DNA of 6,121 bases from Actinomycetes bacterium (GTDB lineage Bacteria > Actinomycetota > Acidimicrobiia > Spongiisociales > UBA5794), in the NCBI GenBank assembly GCA_024275815.1, contig JAJRYI010000398.1:1-6121 (forward strand), given 5' to 3'. Position 1 is the first letter of the stretch, and each line of letters starts with the position of its first letter. Below, piece after piece: positions 1 through 5,944 of the stretch. The translations under genes were made by a program, and so were the position numbers. Below the pieces are notes generated by a model. It had not been told where the DNA came from. It saw nothing but the letters and a program-made list of their open reading frames with translations, and ran no database searches.

Positions 1-279
1 CCCCTGGCGGAGGAATCCGACCTGAGCCATCCCCGTAGCATCCGTGTGCCGGCGGGACTCCTCAGCATCGTCCTGTTCGCGGTGATCGCCTACGCACTGC
101 TCGAAGCGTTCGGCAACGCCATGATCGCTCCGTTCGAGCCATCGAGCACTGCCGAGATCGCGAACATCATGTTCACGCGCTGGGTCATCCCGTTCGAAGT
201 CGTGTCGTTCGTGCTCCTGACAGCGATGATCGGTGGTATCGCCCTGGCGAGGCGCGATGACGAGGAGGGCAGATCGTGA
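1..279 (+). CDS. nuoJ: NADH-quinone oxidoreductase subunit J, C-terminal part (5' end outside window)
   Basis: The frame is open from base 1 and ends at TGA 277-279, giving the last 92 residues of NuoJ. NuoJ is a small membrane subunit of complex I that sits beside NuoK and NuoH and helps couple quinone reduction to proton pumping. The fragment starts in a polar loop, then has a membrane helix (about residues 17-38 of the fragment). It ends with the family's typical last segment: a Phe-Thr, then Pro-Phe-Glu (PFEVVS), a final hydrophobic helix with Ile-Gly-Gly, and a short charged tail (LARRDDEEGRS). The conserved Glu of the PFE motif is present. A GTG at 46-48 is in frame but is only an internal Val, because the frame and family similarity continue upstream of it. 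The TGA overlaps the nuoK GTG start. Identification rests on the C-terminal motif and on the gene order J-K-L-M-N; the functional third helix lies outside the window. Confidence 0.93.
   Translation, partial: PLAEESDLSHPRSIRVPAGLLSIVLFAVIAYALLEAFGNAMIAPFEPSSTAEIANIMFTRWVIPFEVVSFVLLTAMIGGIALARRDDEEGRS
263..268 (+). promoter_or_regulatory. Shine-Dalgarno site of nuoK inside nuoJ
   Basis: AGGAGG lies within the last codons of nuoJ (Glu-Glu-Gly), 7 bases before GTG 276. It is a full-consensus anti-16S match and supports GTG 276 as the nuoK start. Its position inside nuoJ, with the GTGA start/stop overlap, suggests translational coupling of the two small subunits. Confidence 0.8.
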
Positions 280-581
280 CGATCTCACAGTTCCTTCTCC
301 TCGGCTCCGCACTTTTTTCGATGGGTCTCTACGGCGTGATCACACGCAGGAACGCTGTGCTCGTGCTCGCATCGGTGGAACTCATGCTCGCTGCAGTCAA
401 CATCAACCTCGTCGCATTCGACTCGTACTTCCAGGATCAGCTGAAGTCCGGCCAGATGCTCTCCCTTTTCGTCATCGCACTCGCCGCTGCTGAGGTTGCG
501 ATCGGTATCGCGATCGTGCTGATGATCTACCGCAACCGTCAGTCGGCAGACGTCGACGAACTCAGCGAGATGAAGGGTTGA
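276..581 (+). CDS. nuoK: NADH-quinone oxidoreductase subunit K
   Basis: This is a 101-residue subunit, the usual length for NuoK (MrpC/ND4L-like). It has three membrane helices at about residues 4-22, 27-48 and 61-85. NuoK sits between NuoJ and NuoN in the membrane arm and carries two buried glutamates needed for proton transfer. Both are visible: Glu35 in SVELML and Glu73 in AAAEVAIG, matching E. coli Glu36 and Glu72 within one position. The short loop with Arg24-Arg25-Asn26 after helix 1 is also typical. The GTG start overlaps the nuoJ stop as GTGA and is preceded by a perfect AGGAGG, so the start is well supported. The C-terminal tail (about residues 86-101) is polar and acidic. The gene ends 4 bp before nuoL, consistent with a single transcript. 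No odd residues or truncation are seen. Confidence 0.96.
   Translation: MTISQFLLLGSALFSMGLYGVITRRNAVLVLASVELMLAAVNINLVAFDSYFQDQLKSGQMLSLFVIALAAAEVAIGIAIVLMIYRNRQSADVDELSEMKG
573..577 (+). promoter_or_regulatory. Weak Shine-Dalgarno site of nuoL inside nuoK
   Basis: AAGGG in the last codons of nuoK lies 8 bases before ATG 586. It is a poorer match than the sites before nuoK, nuoM and nuoN. With only 4 bp separating the nuoK stop from the nuoL start, nuoL translation probably depends partly on ribosomes finishing nuoK. Confidence 0.45.
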
Positions 582-585
582 TGCG

Positions 586-2679
586 ATGAGTTTCCTTGCA
601 ACCATCCTCCCTCAGATCATCCTCGCAACAGAGGAAGGTGTCGAAGGCTCCGGGCATACCGAGGAGTTCGTGCCCGGGATCACCAGCGGACCGCTGGTCG
701 AGTACGCATGGTTGATCGTCGTCGTCCCACTCATCGCGGCGTTCCTCATCGTGTTCTTCGGCAAGAAGTCACCGTTCAAGGGCTGGCTCATGGCGTGGCT
801 GTCGATCGCTTTCGTCGCCGTCTACGGGACGATCTTGTTCATCCTGAACGCCACGCAGGGCATCGTCTACTACGGCCAGGTCGAGATCGCGCGAATCGGT
901 GACCTCGTCCTCGAGTGGGGATGGTCCGTCGACGGTCTGTCCATCATGATGTACTTCCTCGTTGGTGTCGTTGGAACGCTGGTGTTCACATACGCAAAGA
1001 GCTACATGGAGGGCGATGTTCGCTTCACCTGGTTCTTTGCGTCGTTCTCGCTCTTTGCAGGCGGCATGCTCGTTCTCGTGTCGGCCCCGAACCTCATCCA
1101 GCTGATCGTCGGCTGGGAACTCGTCGGTGTTGCCTCCTATCTCCTGATCGGCCACTACTGGGAGGACTACGACAACGTCGACGCCGCGAACAAGGCGTTC
1201 ATGGTTAACAAGGTCGCAGACGCTGGTCTCTTCCTCGGTGCGATCATCATGGCGGTCTCCGTCGGGTCGTTCCGATTCAACGACGTCATCGACGTCGTGG
1301 TGAAGGGTGAAGCGGGGCCGCTCAGCCAGTACGCCTTCTGGGCGGGGCTGCTGCTGTTCATCGGTGCGATGGGCAAGTCGGCCCAGTTCCCTCTCCACGT
1401 GTGGCTTCCCGACGCCATGGCAGGTCCGACCCCCGTGTCGGCTCTCATGCATGCCGCAACGATGGTCACGGCCGGCGTGTACCTCCTCGGACGTCTCTTC
1501 CCGTTCTACATCGATGTCTCCGGGCTGTTCGCAGGAGACGTCCGCAACATCATCATCGTCGTGGGCGGTCTGACGTTGTTCCTCACCGGTTTCCTTGCGA
1601 TCGTCCAGGACGACATCAAGAAGGTGCTTGCGTACTCGACCGTGAGCCAACTCGGCTACATGGTCGCCGCCATGGGAGCAGGGGCGTACACGGCAGGGTT
1701 GTTCCACCTCTTCACCCACGCCTTCTTCAAGGCGTTGCTCTTCCTCGGCGCAGGGTCCGTCATCCATGCTGTGCACTCGAACAACATGTCCGACATGGGT
1801 GGCCTGCGCAAGAAGATGCCGATCACCTTCTGGACGTTCATCATCGGCACGCTCGCGCTCATCGGGGTGTTCCCGTTCGCCGGGTTCTTCTCCAAGGACG
1901 AGATACTCGCATCGATGGCGTTCGCCGGAGAGAGCGGGCAGAACGTCGCCAACTTCATCCTCATCCTGGGTATAGCCGGTGCGTTCATCACTGCGTTCTA
2001 CATGACCCGCCTCGTGGCACTCACCTTCTTCGGCGAGTACAAGGGCCATGCGCACCCGCACGAGTCCCCCAAGATGATGGCCTACCCCCTCATCGGCCTT
2101 GCCGTCTTCGCTCTCACTGCAGGATGGGCGAACATCCCCGGTGTCTACAACGGTTTCACGGAGTGGCTGGCGACACGGGTACCGCTCACGGGTATGGGTG
2201 ACCACGAGGCGACTGGGTTCGATTGGCCGCTCGTGTTGCTCACGTCTGGCATCGTCATCGCCTCGGTCGTGATCGGGTGGTTGATCTATGCAAAGGACGC
2301 TGAGACTCAGGCTGCACGAGACCGGTTGCGGATCCCGGTGCTCTGGCCGCTGTTCGAGAACCTCTACTACATCGATGATTTCTACATGTCGGGCATCGTG
2401 CGGCCGACGATGGGTCCGCTAGCGAAGCTCGTCTTGTGGATCGACATGAACATCGTTGATGGGATCGTCAACGCGATCGGCGCGGGGTCTATCGCTACAG
2501 CGAAAGCCGTCAGGATCACGGACGAGAACGTGGTCGACGGTATGTACAACGCAACCGGTGCCGTCACCGGTGCGACAGGGAGCGTGCTGCGGCGGACCTT
2601 CACCGGTCACATCCAGCAGTACGCGGCGTTCAGTTTCATCGGCGTTCTCGTGATCGTCGTTCTGTTCATCGTTTTCTAG
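586..2679 (+). CDS. nuoL: NADH-quinone oxidoreductase subunit L (distal antiporter-like proton pump)
   Basis: NuoL is the outermost antiporter-like pump of complex I. Its C-terminal lateral helix runs along NuoM and NuoN. The 697-residue protein carries the expected charged residues: Glu178 (GWELVG), Asp212 (KVAD), Lys264 (GKSAQFPLH), His289, His374/His378, Lys382 (HAFFKALLF) and Lys437 (GFFSKDEI). By recalled numbering these match E. coli Glu144, Asp178, Lys229, His254, His334/338, Lys342 and Lys399. Residues about 570-675 form the amphipathic lateral-helix region, containing YYIDDFY and the family's Thr-Gly-x-x-Gln-x-Tyr-Ala near 673-680. A last membrane helix follows at about 681-697. It is longer than E. 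coli NuoL (613). About 34 extra residues precede Glu178, and the C-terminal part is longer and contains an internal repeat. ATG 586 is preferred for its tight spacing after nuoK; GTG 670 is a possible but less likely shorter start. I see no cysteine in the protein. Confidence 0.97.
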   Translation: MSFLATILPQIILATEEGVEGSGHTEEFVPGITSGPLVEYAWLIVVVPLIAAFLIVFFGKKSPFKGWLMAWLSIAFVAVYGTILFILNATQGIVYYGQVEIARIGDLVLEWGWSVDGLSIMMYFLVGVVGTLVFTYAKSYMEGDVRFTWFFASFSLFAGGMLVLVSAPNLIQLIVGWELVGVASYLLIGHYWEDYDNVDAANKAFMVNKVADAGLFLGAIIMAVSVGSFRFNDVIDVVVKGEAGPLSQYAFWAGLLLFIGAMGKSAQFPLHVWLPDAMAGPTPVSALMHAATMVTAGVYLLGRLFPFYIDVSGLFAGDVRNIIIVVGGLTLFLTGFLAIVQDDIKKVLAYSTVSQLGYMVAAMGAGAYTAGLFHLFTHAFFKALLFLGAGSVIHAVHSNNMSDMGGLRKKMPITFWTFIIGTLALIGVFPFAGFFSKDEILASMAFAGESGQNVANFILILGIAGAFITAFYMTRLVALTFFGEYKGHAHPHESPKMMAYPLIGLAVFALTAGWANIPGVYNGFTEWLATRVPLTGMGDHEATGFDWPLVLLTSGIVIASVVIGWLIYAKDAETQAARDRLRIPVLWPLFENLYYIDDFYMSGIVRPTMGPLAKLVLWIDMNIVDGIVNAIGAGSIATAKAVRITDENVVDGMYNATGAVTGATGSVLRRTFTGHIQQYAAFSFIGVLVIVVLFIVF

Positions 2680-2685
2680 GAGGAG
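2678..2685 (+). promoter_or_regulatory. Shine-Dalgarno site of nuoM overlapping the nuoL stop
   Basis: AGGAGGAG starts on the second base of the nuoL TAG stop codon and ends 7 bases before ATG 2693. It is the strongest ribosome-binding site in the window and fixes the nuoM start. Confidence 0.85.
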
Positions 2686-2692
2686 CTACGAG

Positions 2693-4285
2693 ATGGATTG
2701 GTTCGAGAACGGTTGGGGCCTGAGCCTCATCGTCTTCTTGCCTGTCGTCGGCGCGGCAGTGGTCCTTGCGATACCGAAGGCGAAGGAGGAGGCCCTCAAG
2801 TGGGTCGCTCTCCTCTTCGCCCTCGCAACGCTGGCCCTTGCCGTCGTCCTGGCGGTGAGATTCGACTATTCGGCTGCCGATGCGTATCAGTTCGCCACGG
2901 CACCAGACACAACGTGGATCGCAGCGATCAACGCCAACTTCCACATAGGCGTGGACGGGATCTCCCTCCCGATGGTCGTGCTTGCCGCGTTCATCACGGT
3001 CCTCGTCATCCTGTACTCCTGGAATCACTGGCCGGAACCGCACAACCCGAAGCTCCTCCTCGTGTTCGTGCTCATCCTTGCGGCCGGAATGACGGGTACG
3101 TTCGTGGCGCTCGACCTCGTGCTGTTCTTCCTCTTCTTCGAGGTCGTGCTGCTCCCGATGTACTTCATGATCGGCATCTGGGGTGACCGGGGCATTCGTG
3201 AGGTGCCGGTGTTCGGGTGGAAGATCGAGATGCGCCTCTACGCATCGTTGAAGTTCTTCGTCTTCACCTTGTTCGGTTCGGCGTTCATGTTGCTCGGGTT
3301 CATCGCCTTGTACTTCAAGTCAGAAGAGGTGCTCGGCTATCGGAGCTTCTCGATGATCGAGCTCTCCAACCTCGGGGCTGCCGGTGCGTTCACGGGAACG
3401 TTCGCGTTCCTGGTGTTCCTCGGCTTGTTCCTCGGCTTCGCCGTGAAGGTGCCGATGTGGCCGCTGCACACGTGGCTCCCGGACGCTCACACTGCTGCCC
3501 CGACGATCGGTTCTGTCATCCTTGCGGCGATCCTCCTGAAGCTCGGCACGTACGCCTTCATCCGTATCGCCATCCCGATCCTTCCCCAAGAGGCCCTTCG
3601 GTGGGCGCCGTTCATCGGTGTACTCGCGGTGATCGGCATCATCTATGGATCGCTCGCTTGCCTCGCCCAGAGCGACGTCAAACGACTCATCGCGTACTCG
3701 TCGGTTGGTCACATGGGGTTCGTCATGCTCGGCATCGCAACGATGACCGACATCGGCATCAACGCCGCGATCATCGGCATGGTCGCTCATGGTCTCATCA
3801 CCGGCCTGTTGTTCTTCATCGCAGGGTCGATGGCGCACCGTTACCACACCAGAGACATGCGTCGGCTCGGTGGCAACATGCTGCTCATGCCCAAGATGGG
3901 TCTCCTGTTGGGGTTCGCAGCCATGGCGTCGCTCGGACTCCCCGCACTCGCAGGGTTCTGGGGTGAGTTCATGGCGTTGCTTGCAGCGTTCAACCCTGCC
4001 GAGGCGATCGGGCAGACCCCGCTTTTCCGTGGCCTCATGGTCATCGGGGCGATCGGAACCGTTCTCACCGCCGGCTACATGCTCTACATGTTGAGGAACG
4101 TCAACTTCGGCGAGCCTGCCGAGGAGTGGTCCGGTACCGAGTTCCATGACGTGGACCGCTTCGAGTGGCTGGCGTGGGCCCCGCTCGTCATCGGCACGAT
4201 CGCTCTCGGCGTGTTCCCGAAGATCGTCTTCGGCGCGACGAACGATGCGGTCGTCGGACTCCTCCAGAAGGCGTTCGGAGGCTGA
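2693..4285 (+). CDS. nuoM: NADH-quinone oxidoreductase subunit M (middle antiporter-like proton pump)
   Basis: NuoM lies between NuoL and NuoN in the membrane arm and pumps one proton channel's worth. The protein has 530 residues (E. coli about 509) and around 14 hydrophobic segments. Key residues are Glu150 (FFEVVLLPMY), Lys252 (AVKVPMWPLHTWLPDAH), His259 and His266 in the same motif, Lys283 (LLKLGTY), His340 (SVGHMGF), His366 (VAHGL) and Glu425 (GFWGEF). Recalled E. coli counterparts are Glu144, Lys234, Lys265 and Glu407. Ending its key helix with Glu425 rather than Lys is the NuoM signature that separates it from NuoL and NuoN. The offset to E. coli numbering grows from 6 at Glu150 to 18 at Lys252, which points to about 12 inserted residues. 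Most appear to lie in the loop at about 164-181. Cys323 is its only cysteine. ATG 2693 is supported by a near-perfect ribosome-binding site. Confidence 0.97.
   Translation: MDWFENGWGLSLIVFLPVVGAAVVLAIPKAKEEALKWVALLFALATLALAVVLAVRFDYSAADAYQFATAPDTTWIAAINANFHIGVDGISLPMVVLAAFITVLVILYSWNHWPEPHNPKLLLVFVLILAAGMTGTFVALDLVLFFLFFEVVLLPMYFMIGIWGDRGIREVPVFGWKIEMRLYASLKFFVFTLFGSAFMLLGFIALYFKSEEVLGYRSFSMIELSNLGAAGAFTGTFAFLVFLGLFLGFAVKVPMWPLHTWLPDAHTAAPTIGSVILAAILLKLGTYAFIRIAIPILPQEALRWAPFIGVLAVIGIIYGSLACLAQSDVKRLIAYSSVGHMGFVMLGIATMTDIGINAAIIGMVAHGLITGLLFFIAGSMAHRYHTRDMRRLGGNMLLMPKMGLLLGFAAMASLGLPALAGFWGEFMALLAAFNPAEAIGQTPLFRGLMVIGAIGTVLTAGYMLYMLRNVNFGEPAEEWSGTEFHDVDRFEWLAWAPLVIGTIALGVFPKIVFGATNDAVVGLLQKAFGG
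4277..4281 (+). promoter_or_regulatory. Shine-Dalgarno site of nuoN inside the nuoM end
   Basis: GGAGG in the last nuoM codons lies 5 bases before GTG 4287. It decides the nuoN start in favour of this GTG over the in-frame ATG at 4146, which lies 140 bases inside nuoM. Confidence 0.75.
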
Positions 4286-4286
4286 C

Positions 4287-5804
4287 GTGACCAACCTCGA
4301 CTACCACGCACTCCTCCCGGAGATCATCCTCGCCGCAACGGTGATGGTGACGCTGGTGGTCGATCTCATCACGCGTCGTAAGCAACTCGTCGCCGTCACA
4401 GCGATCATCGGAATGTTCGCAGCGTTCGTGCCGGTGACCACTCTGGCGTTCTGTGACAGCCTGTCGTTCTGCACGTCCAGTGGTGCCGAGCGCGTCCTCT
4501 TCGACGGAACGTACGTCGTGGACAGCTACTCGCTCGTACTCAAGGGTGTTTTCATCTTTGCAGCCTTCATCGTGCTGCTCGTTTCGGTCGGGTACCTCGG
4601 TTCCGACCGGTACTACGAGGGTGAGTACTACTTCCTCCTCATCGCGTCCACGCTCGGTGCCGTCGCCATGGCCTCCTCGCGTGACTTCCTGACGATGATC
4701 GTTGCCCTCGAACTCGTCACGGCTCCCGCGTTCCTGCTGTCGGGCTGGCGCAAGGGTGACTCGAAGTCGAACGAGGCAGCACTCAAGTTCTTCATCACGG
4801 GTGTGCTGGCGCTCGCGCTGACCCTGTTCGGGGTCTCGATGCTCTACGGCCTCACCGGATCGTTGCTATTCGCAGATGTCGCTGCTGCAGCGCCCGGAAT
4901 CAGCCACATCCCGTTGTTCATCCTGGCGGTGATCTTCATCATCCTTGGATTCGGGTTCAAGGTCTCGGCAGTGCCGTTCCACTTCTGGACACCGGACACC
5001 TACGAGGGTGCACCTACACCGGTCACGGCGTGGTTGTCCGTGGGATCCAAGGGTGCAGGGTTCGTCGGTCTCCTCTCGGTCGTGTACCTCGCCCTGCCGA
5101 GTGAGTCGGCGATCTGGGGACCGTTGCTGTGGATCGTTGCGGCCCTGTCGATGATCGTTGGAAACGTCGTTGCGATCCAGCAGACGAACGTCATCCGCAT
5201 GCTTGGCTACTCCTCGATCGGACACGCTGGTTTCATGCTTGCACCCTTCGGTGCGGCCGCAGCATCCGGGATGACCGATCTCAGCCCCCTTTTCGGTGCG
5301 ACCGTGACCTACTTCATCATCTACGCGGTGATGAACCTCGGAGCCTTCGGTGTTGCGATCATCATCGGCTCGAGGGTCGGCTCCTATGAACTCGATGACT
5401 GGCGAGGGTGGAGACGCTACGCACCGGGTGTCACGCTCATGCTTGCCATGTTCTTCATGTCTCTTGCCGGTATCCCGCCGCTCGCTGGTTGGTTTGCCAA
5501 GTTCGCGATGTTCTCGGCAACGATCGGTGTCGGCAACTGGTGGGGCTACTCCATAGCGATCGTCGCAGCGGTCAACGCCGTGATCGCGTTCGTGTACTAC
5601 GCCAAGGTCATCCGAGCGACGATGTTCGACCCGGTGCCAGACGGTGTGGACGTCGCCGAACTCGAAGCGAAGACGGTCCCCGGCACGGCGGGTCTCGCCG
5701 TCGGTATCGCAGCGTTCGGTGTCATCGTGCTCGGTGTCTTCCCCGGCATCGCTGCCGAGTTGGGCAGCTTCTCCACCTCGATGTTTGCCGCACTCGGCGG
5801 ATAG
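4287..5804 (+). CDS. nuoN: NADH-quinone oxidoreductase subunit N (proximal antiporter-like proton pump)
   Basis: NuoN is the antiporter-like pump nearest NuoK. Starting at GTG 4287 it has 505 residues (E. coli about 485) and about 14 membrane helices. Key residues are Glu142 (ALELVTAP), Lys167 (EAALKFF), Lys225 (GFGFKVSAVPFHFWTPD), Lys255 (SVGSKGAGF), His313 (SSIGHAGF) and Lys405 (GWFAKF). They stand at near-constant offsets of 8-10 from recalled E. coli Glu133, Lys158, Lys217, Lys247, His305 and Lys395, which also supports the GTG start. The in-frame ATG at 4146 would add 47 Ser/Arg-rich residues read out of frame through nuoM and is rejected. The gene follows the nuoM stop by one base and has GGAGG 5 bases upstream. 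The loop after helix 2 carries Cys56 and Cys62, the only cysteines in the protein. It ends at TAG 5802-5804, the likely end of the nuo operon. Confidence 0.96.
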   Translation: MTNLDYHALLPEIILAATVMVTLVVDLITRRKQLVAVTAIIGMFAAFVPVTTLAFCDSLSFCTSSGAERVLFDGTYVVDSYSLVLKGVFIFAAFIVLLVSVGYLGSDRYYEGEYYFLLIASTLGAVAMASSRDFLTMIVALELVTAPAFLLSGWRKGDSKSNEAALKFFITGVLALALTLFGVSMLYGLTGSLLFADVAAAAPGISHIPLFILAVIFIILGFGFKVSAVPFHFWTPDTYEGAPTPVTAWLSVGSKGAGFVGLLSVVYLALPSESAIWGPLLWIVAALSMIVGNVVAIQQTNVIRMLGYSSIGHAGFMLAPFGAAAASGMTDLSPLFGATVTYFIIYAVMNLGAFGVAIIIGSRVGSYELDDWRGWRRYAPGVTLMLAMFFMSLAGIPPLAGWFAKFAMFSATIGVGNWWGYSIAIVAAVNAVIAFVYYAKVIRATMFDPVPDGVDVAELEAKTVPGTAGLAVGIAAFGVIVLGVFPGIAAELGSFSTSMFAALGG

Positions 5805-5807
5805 CGT

Positions 5808-5838
5808 CCGGGGTAGGGGCCGACGCGGCACCTACCGG
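5808..5838 (+). terminator. Possible terminator hairpin without T-tract after nuoN
   Basis: The arms 5812-5821 and 5827-5836 pair over ten positions (GGTAGGGGCC with GGCACCTACC) with one G-A mismatch at 5818/5830 and a five-base loop (GACGC). CC at 5808-5809 can also pair with GG at 5837-5838 across a two-base bulge. It starts 3 bases after the nuoN stop. No run of T follows (the next bases are AAACAG), so it is not a classical intrinsic terminator. It could be a T-less terminator of the type proposed in actinobacteria or a 3'-end stabilising hairpin for the nuo transcript. Confidence 0.45.
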
Positions 5839-5930
5839 AAACAGCATCCTGGATCGGTTCAGACGCGGTGGGTCCATGTCGATACACCGACACATATCCG
5901 GGATGCAGAGACCCCGGTTGAATTGGCCAT

Positions 5931-5934
5931 AGGA
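5931..5934 (+). promoter_or_regulatory. Candidate Shine-Dalgarno site of the downstream gene
   Basis: AGGA lies 10 bases before ATG 5945. The match is short and the spacing a little long, so it only weakly supports that start. Confidence 0.3.
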
Positions 5935-5944
5935 TGCATCGTAG

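Larger units (their letters stand above)
5805..5944. other. Intergenic gap after the nuo operon
   Basis: This 140-bp gap is the only one above 13 bp in the window. It contains the hairpin at 5808-5838. It also has short repeats: GACGCGG at 5822-5828 and 5862-5868, GGATGCA at 5901-5907 and 5932-5938 (with GCATCC inverted at 5844-5849), and a TGTCG/CGACA inverted repeat at 5877-5881 and 5888-5892. I find no convincing -35/-10 pair. TTGAAT at 5918-5923 would need a -10 at about 5941, nearly on the start codon of the next gene. No coding sequence is supported here. Confidence 0.6.

Noticed and set aside
1401..2201. Plus-strand open frame of 266 codons inside nuoL
   Set aside because: It is an Arg/His/Pro-rich alternate reading of a strongly conserved nuoL region with no independent coding evidence.
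769..2205. Long open frame of 478 codons on the minus strand opposite nuoL
   Set aside because: It is in exact codon register with nuoL and exists only because nuoL has no TTA, CTA or TCA codons over this stretch. Its product is an Arg/Glu/Asp/His-rich string with no membrane or family features, typical of a shadow frame.
4146..4286. N-terminal extension of nuoN from the in-frame ATG at 4146
   Set aside because: The added 47 residues are a Ser/Arg-rich out-of-frame reading of nuoM, while GTG 4287 has GGAGG upstream and gives family-consistent residue offsets.
3320..4294. Open frame of 324 codons on the minus strand opposite nuoM
   Set aside because: It has the same codon-register cause as the frame opposite nuoL. 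The product is low-complexity and charged, and the plus strand is a clear nuoM.
586..5804. Possibility that the L/M/N-like genes belong to an Mrp antiporter or a membrane hydrogenase rather than complex I
   Set aside because: The J-K-L-M-N order, a true NuoJ C-terminus, NuoK with two buried Glu, and NuoM ending its key helix with Glu425 all fit NDH-1.
4866..5831. Open frame of 321 codons on the minus strand opposite nuoN, reaching into the gap
   Set aside because: It is again in codon register with nuoN and has a charged shadow-like product. Its start region overlaps the post-nuoN hairpin and no family features are visible.
5408..5932. Plus-strand open frame of 174 codons extending from within nuoN across the gap
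   Set aside because: Most of it is a +1-type shadow of nuoN with an Arg/His/Cys-rich product. The portion in the gap is short and has no ribosome-binding site or family features.
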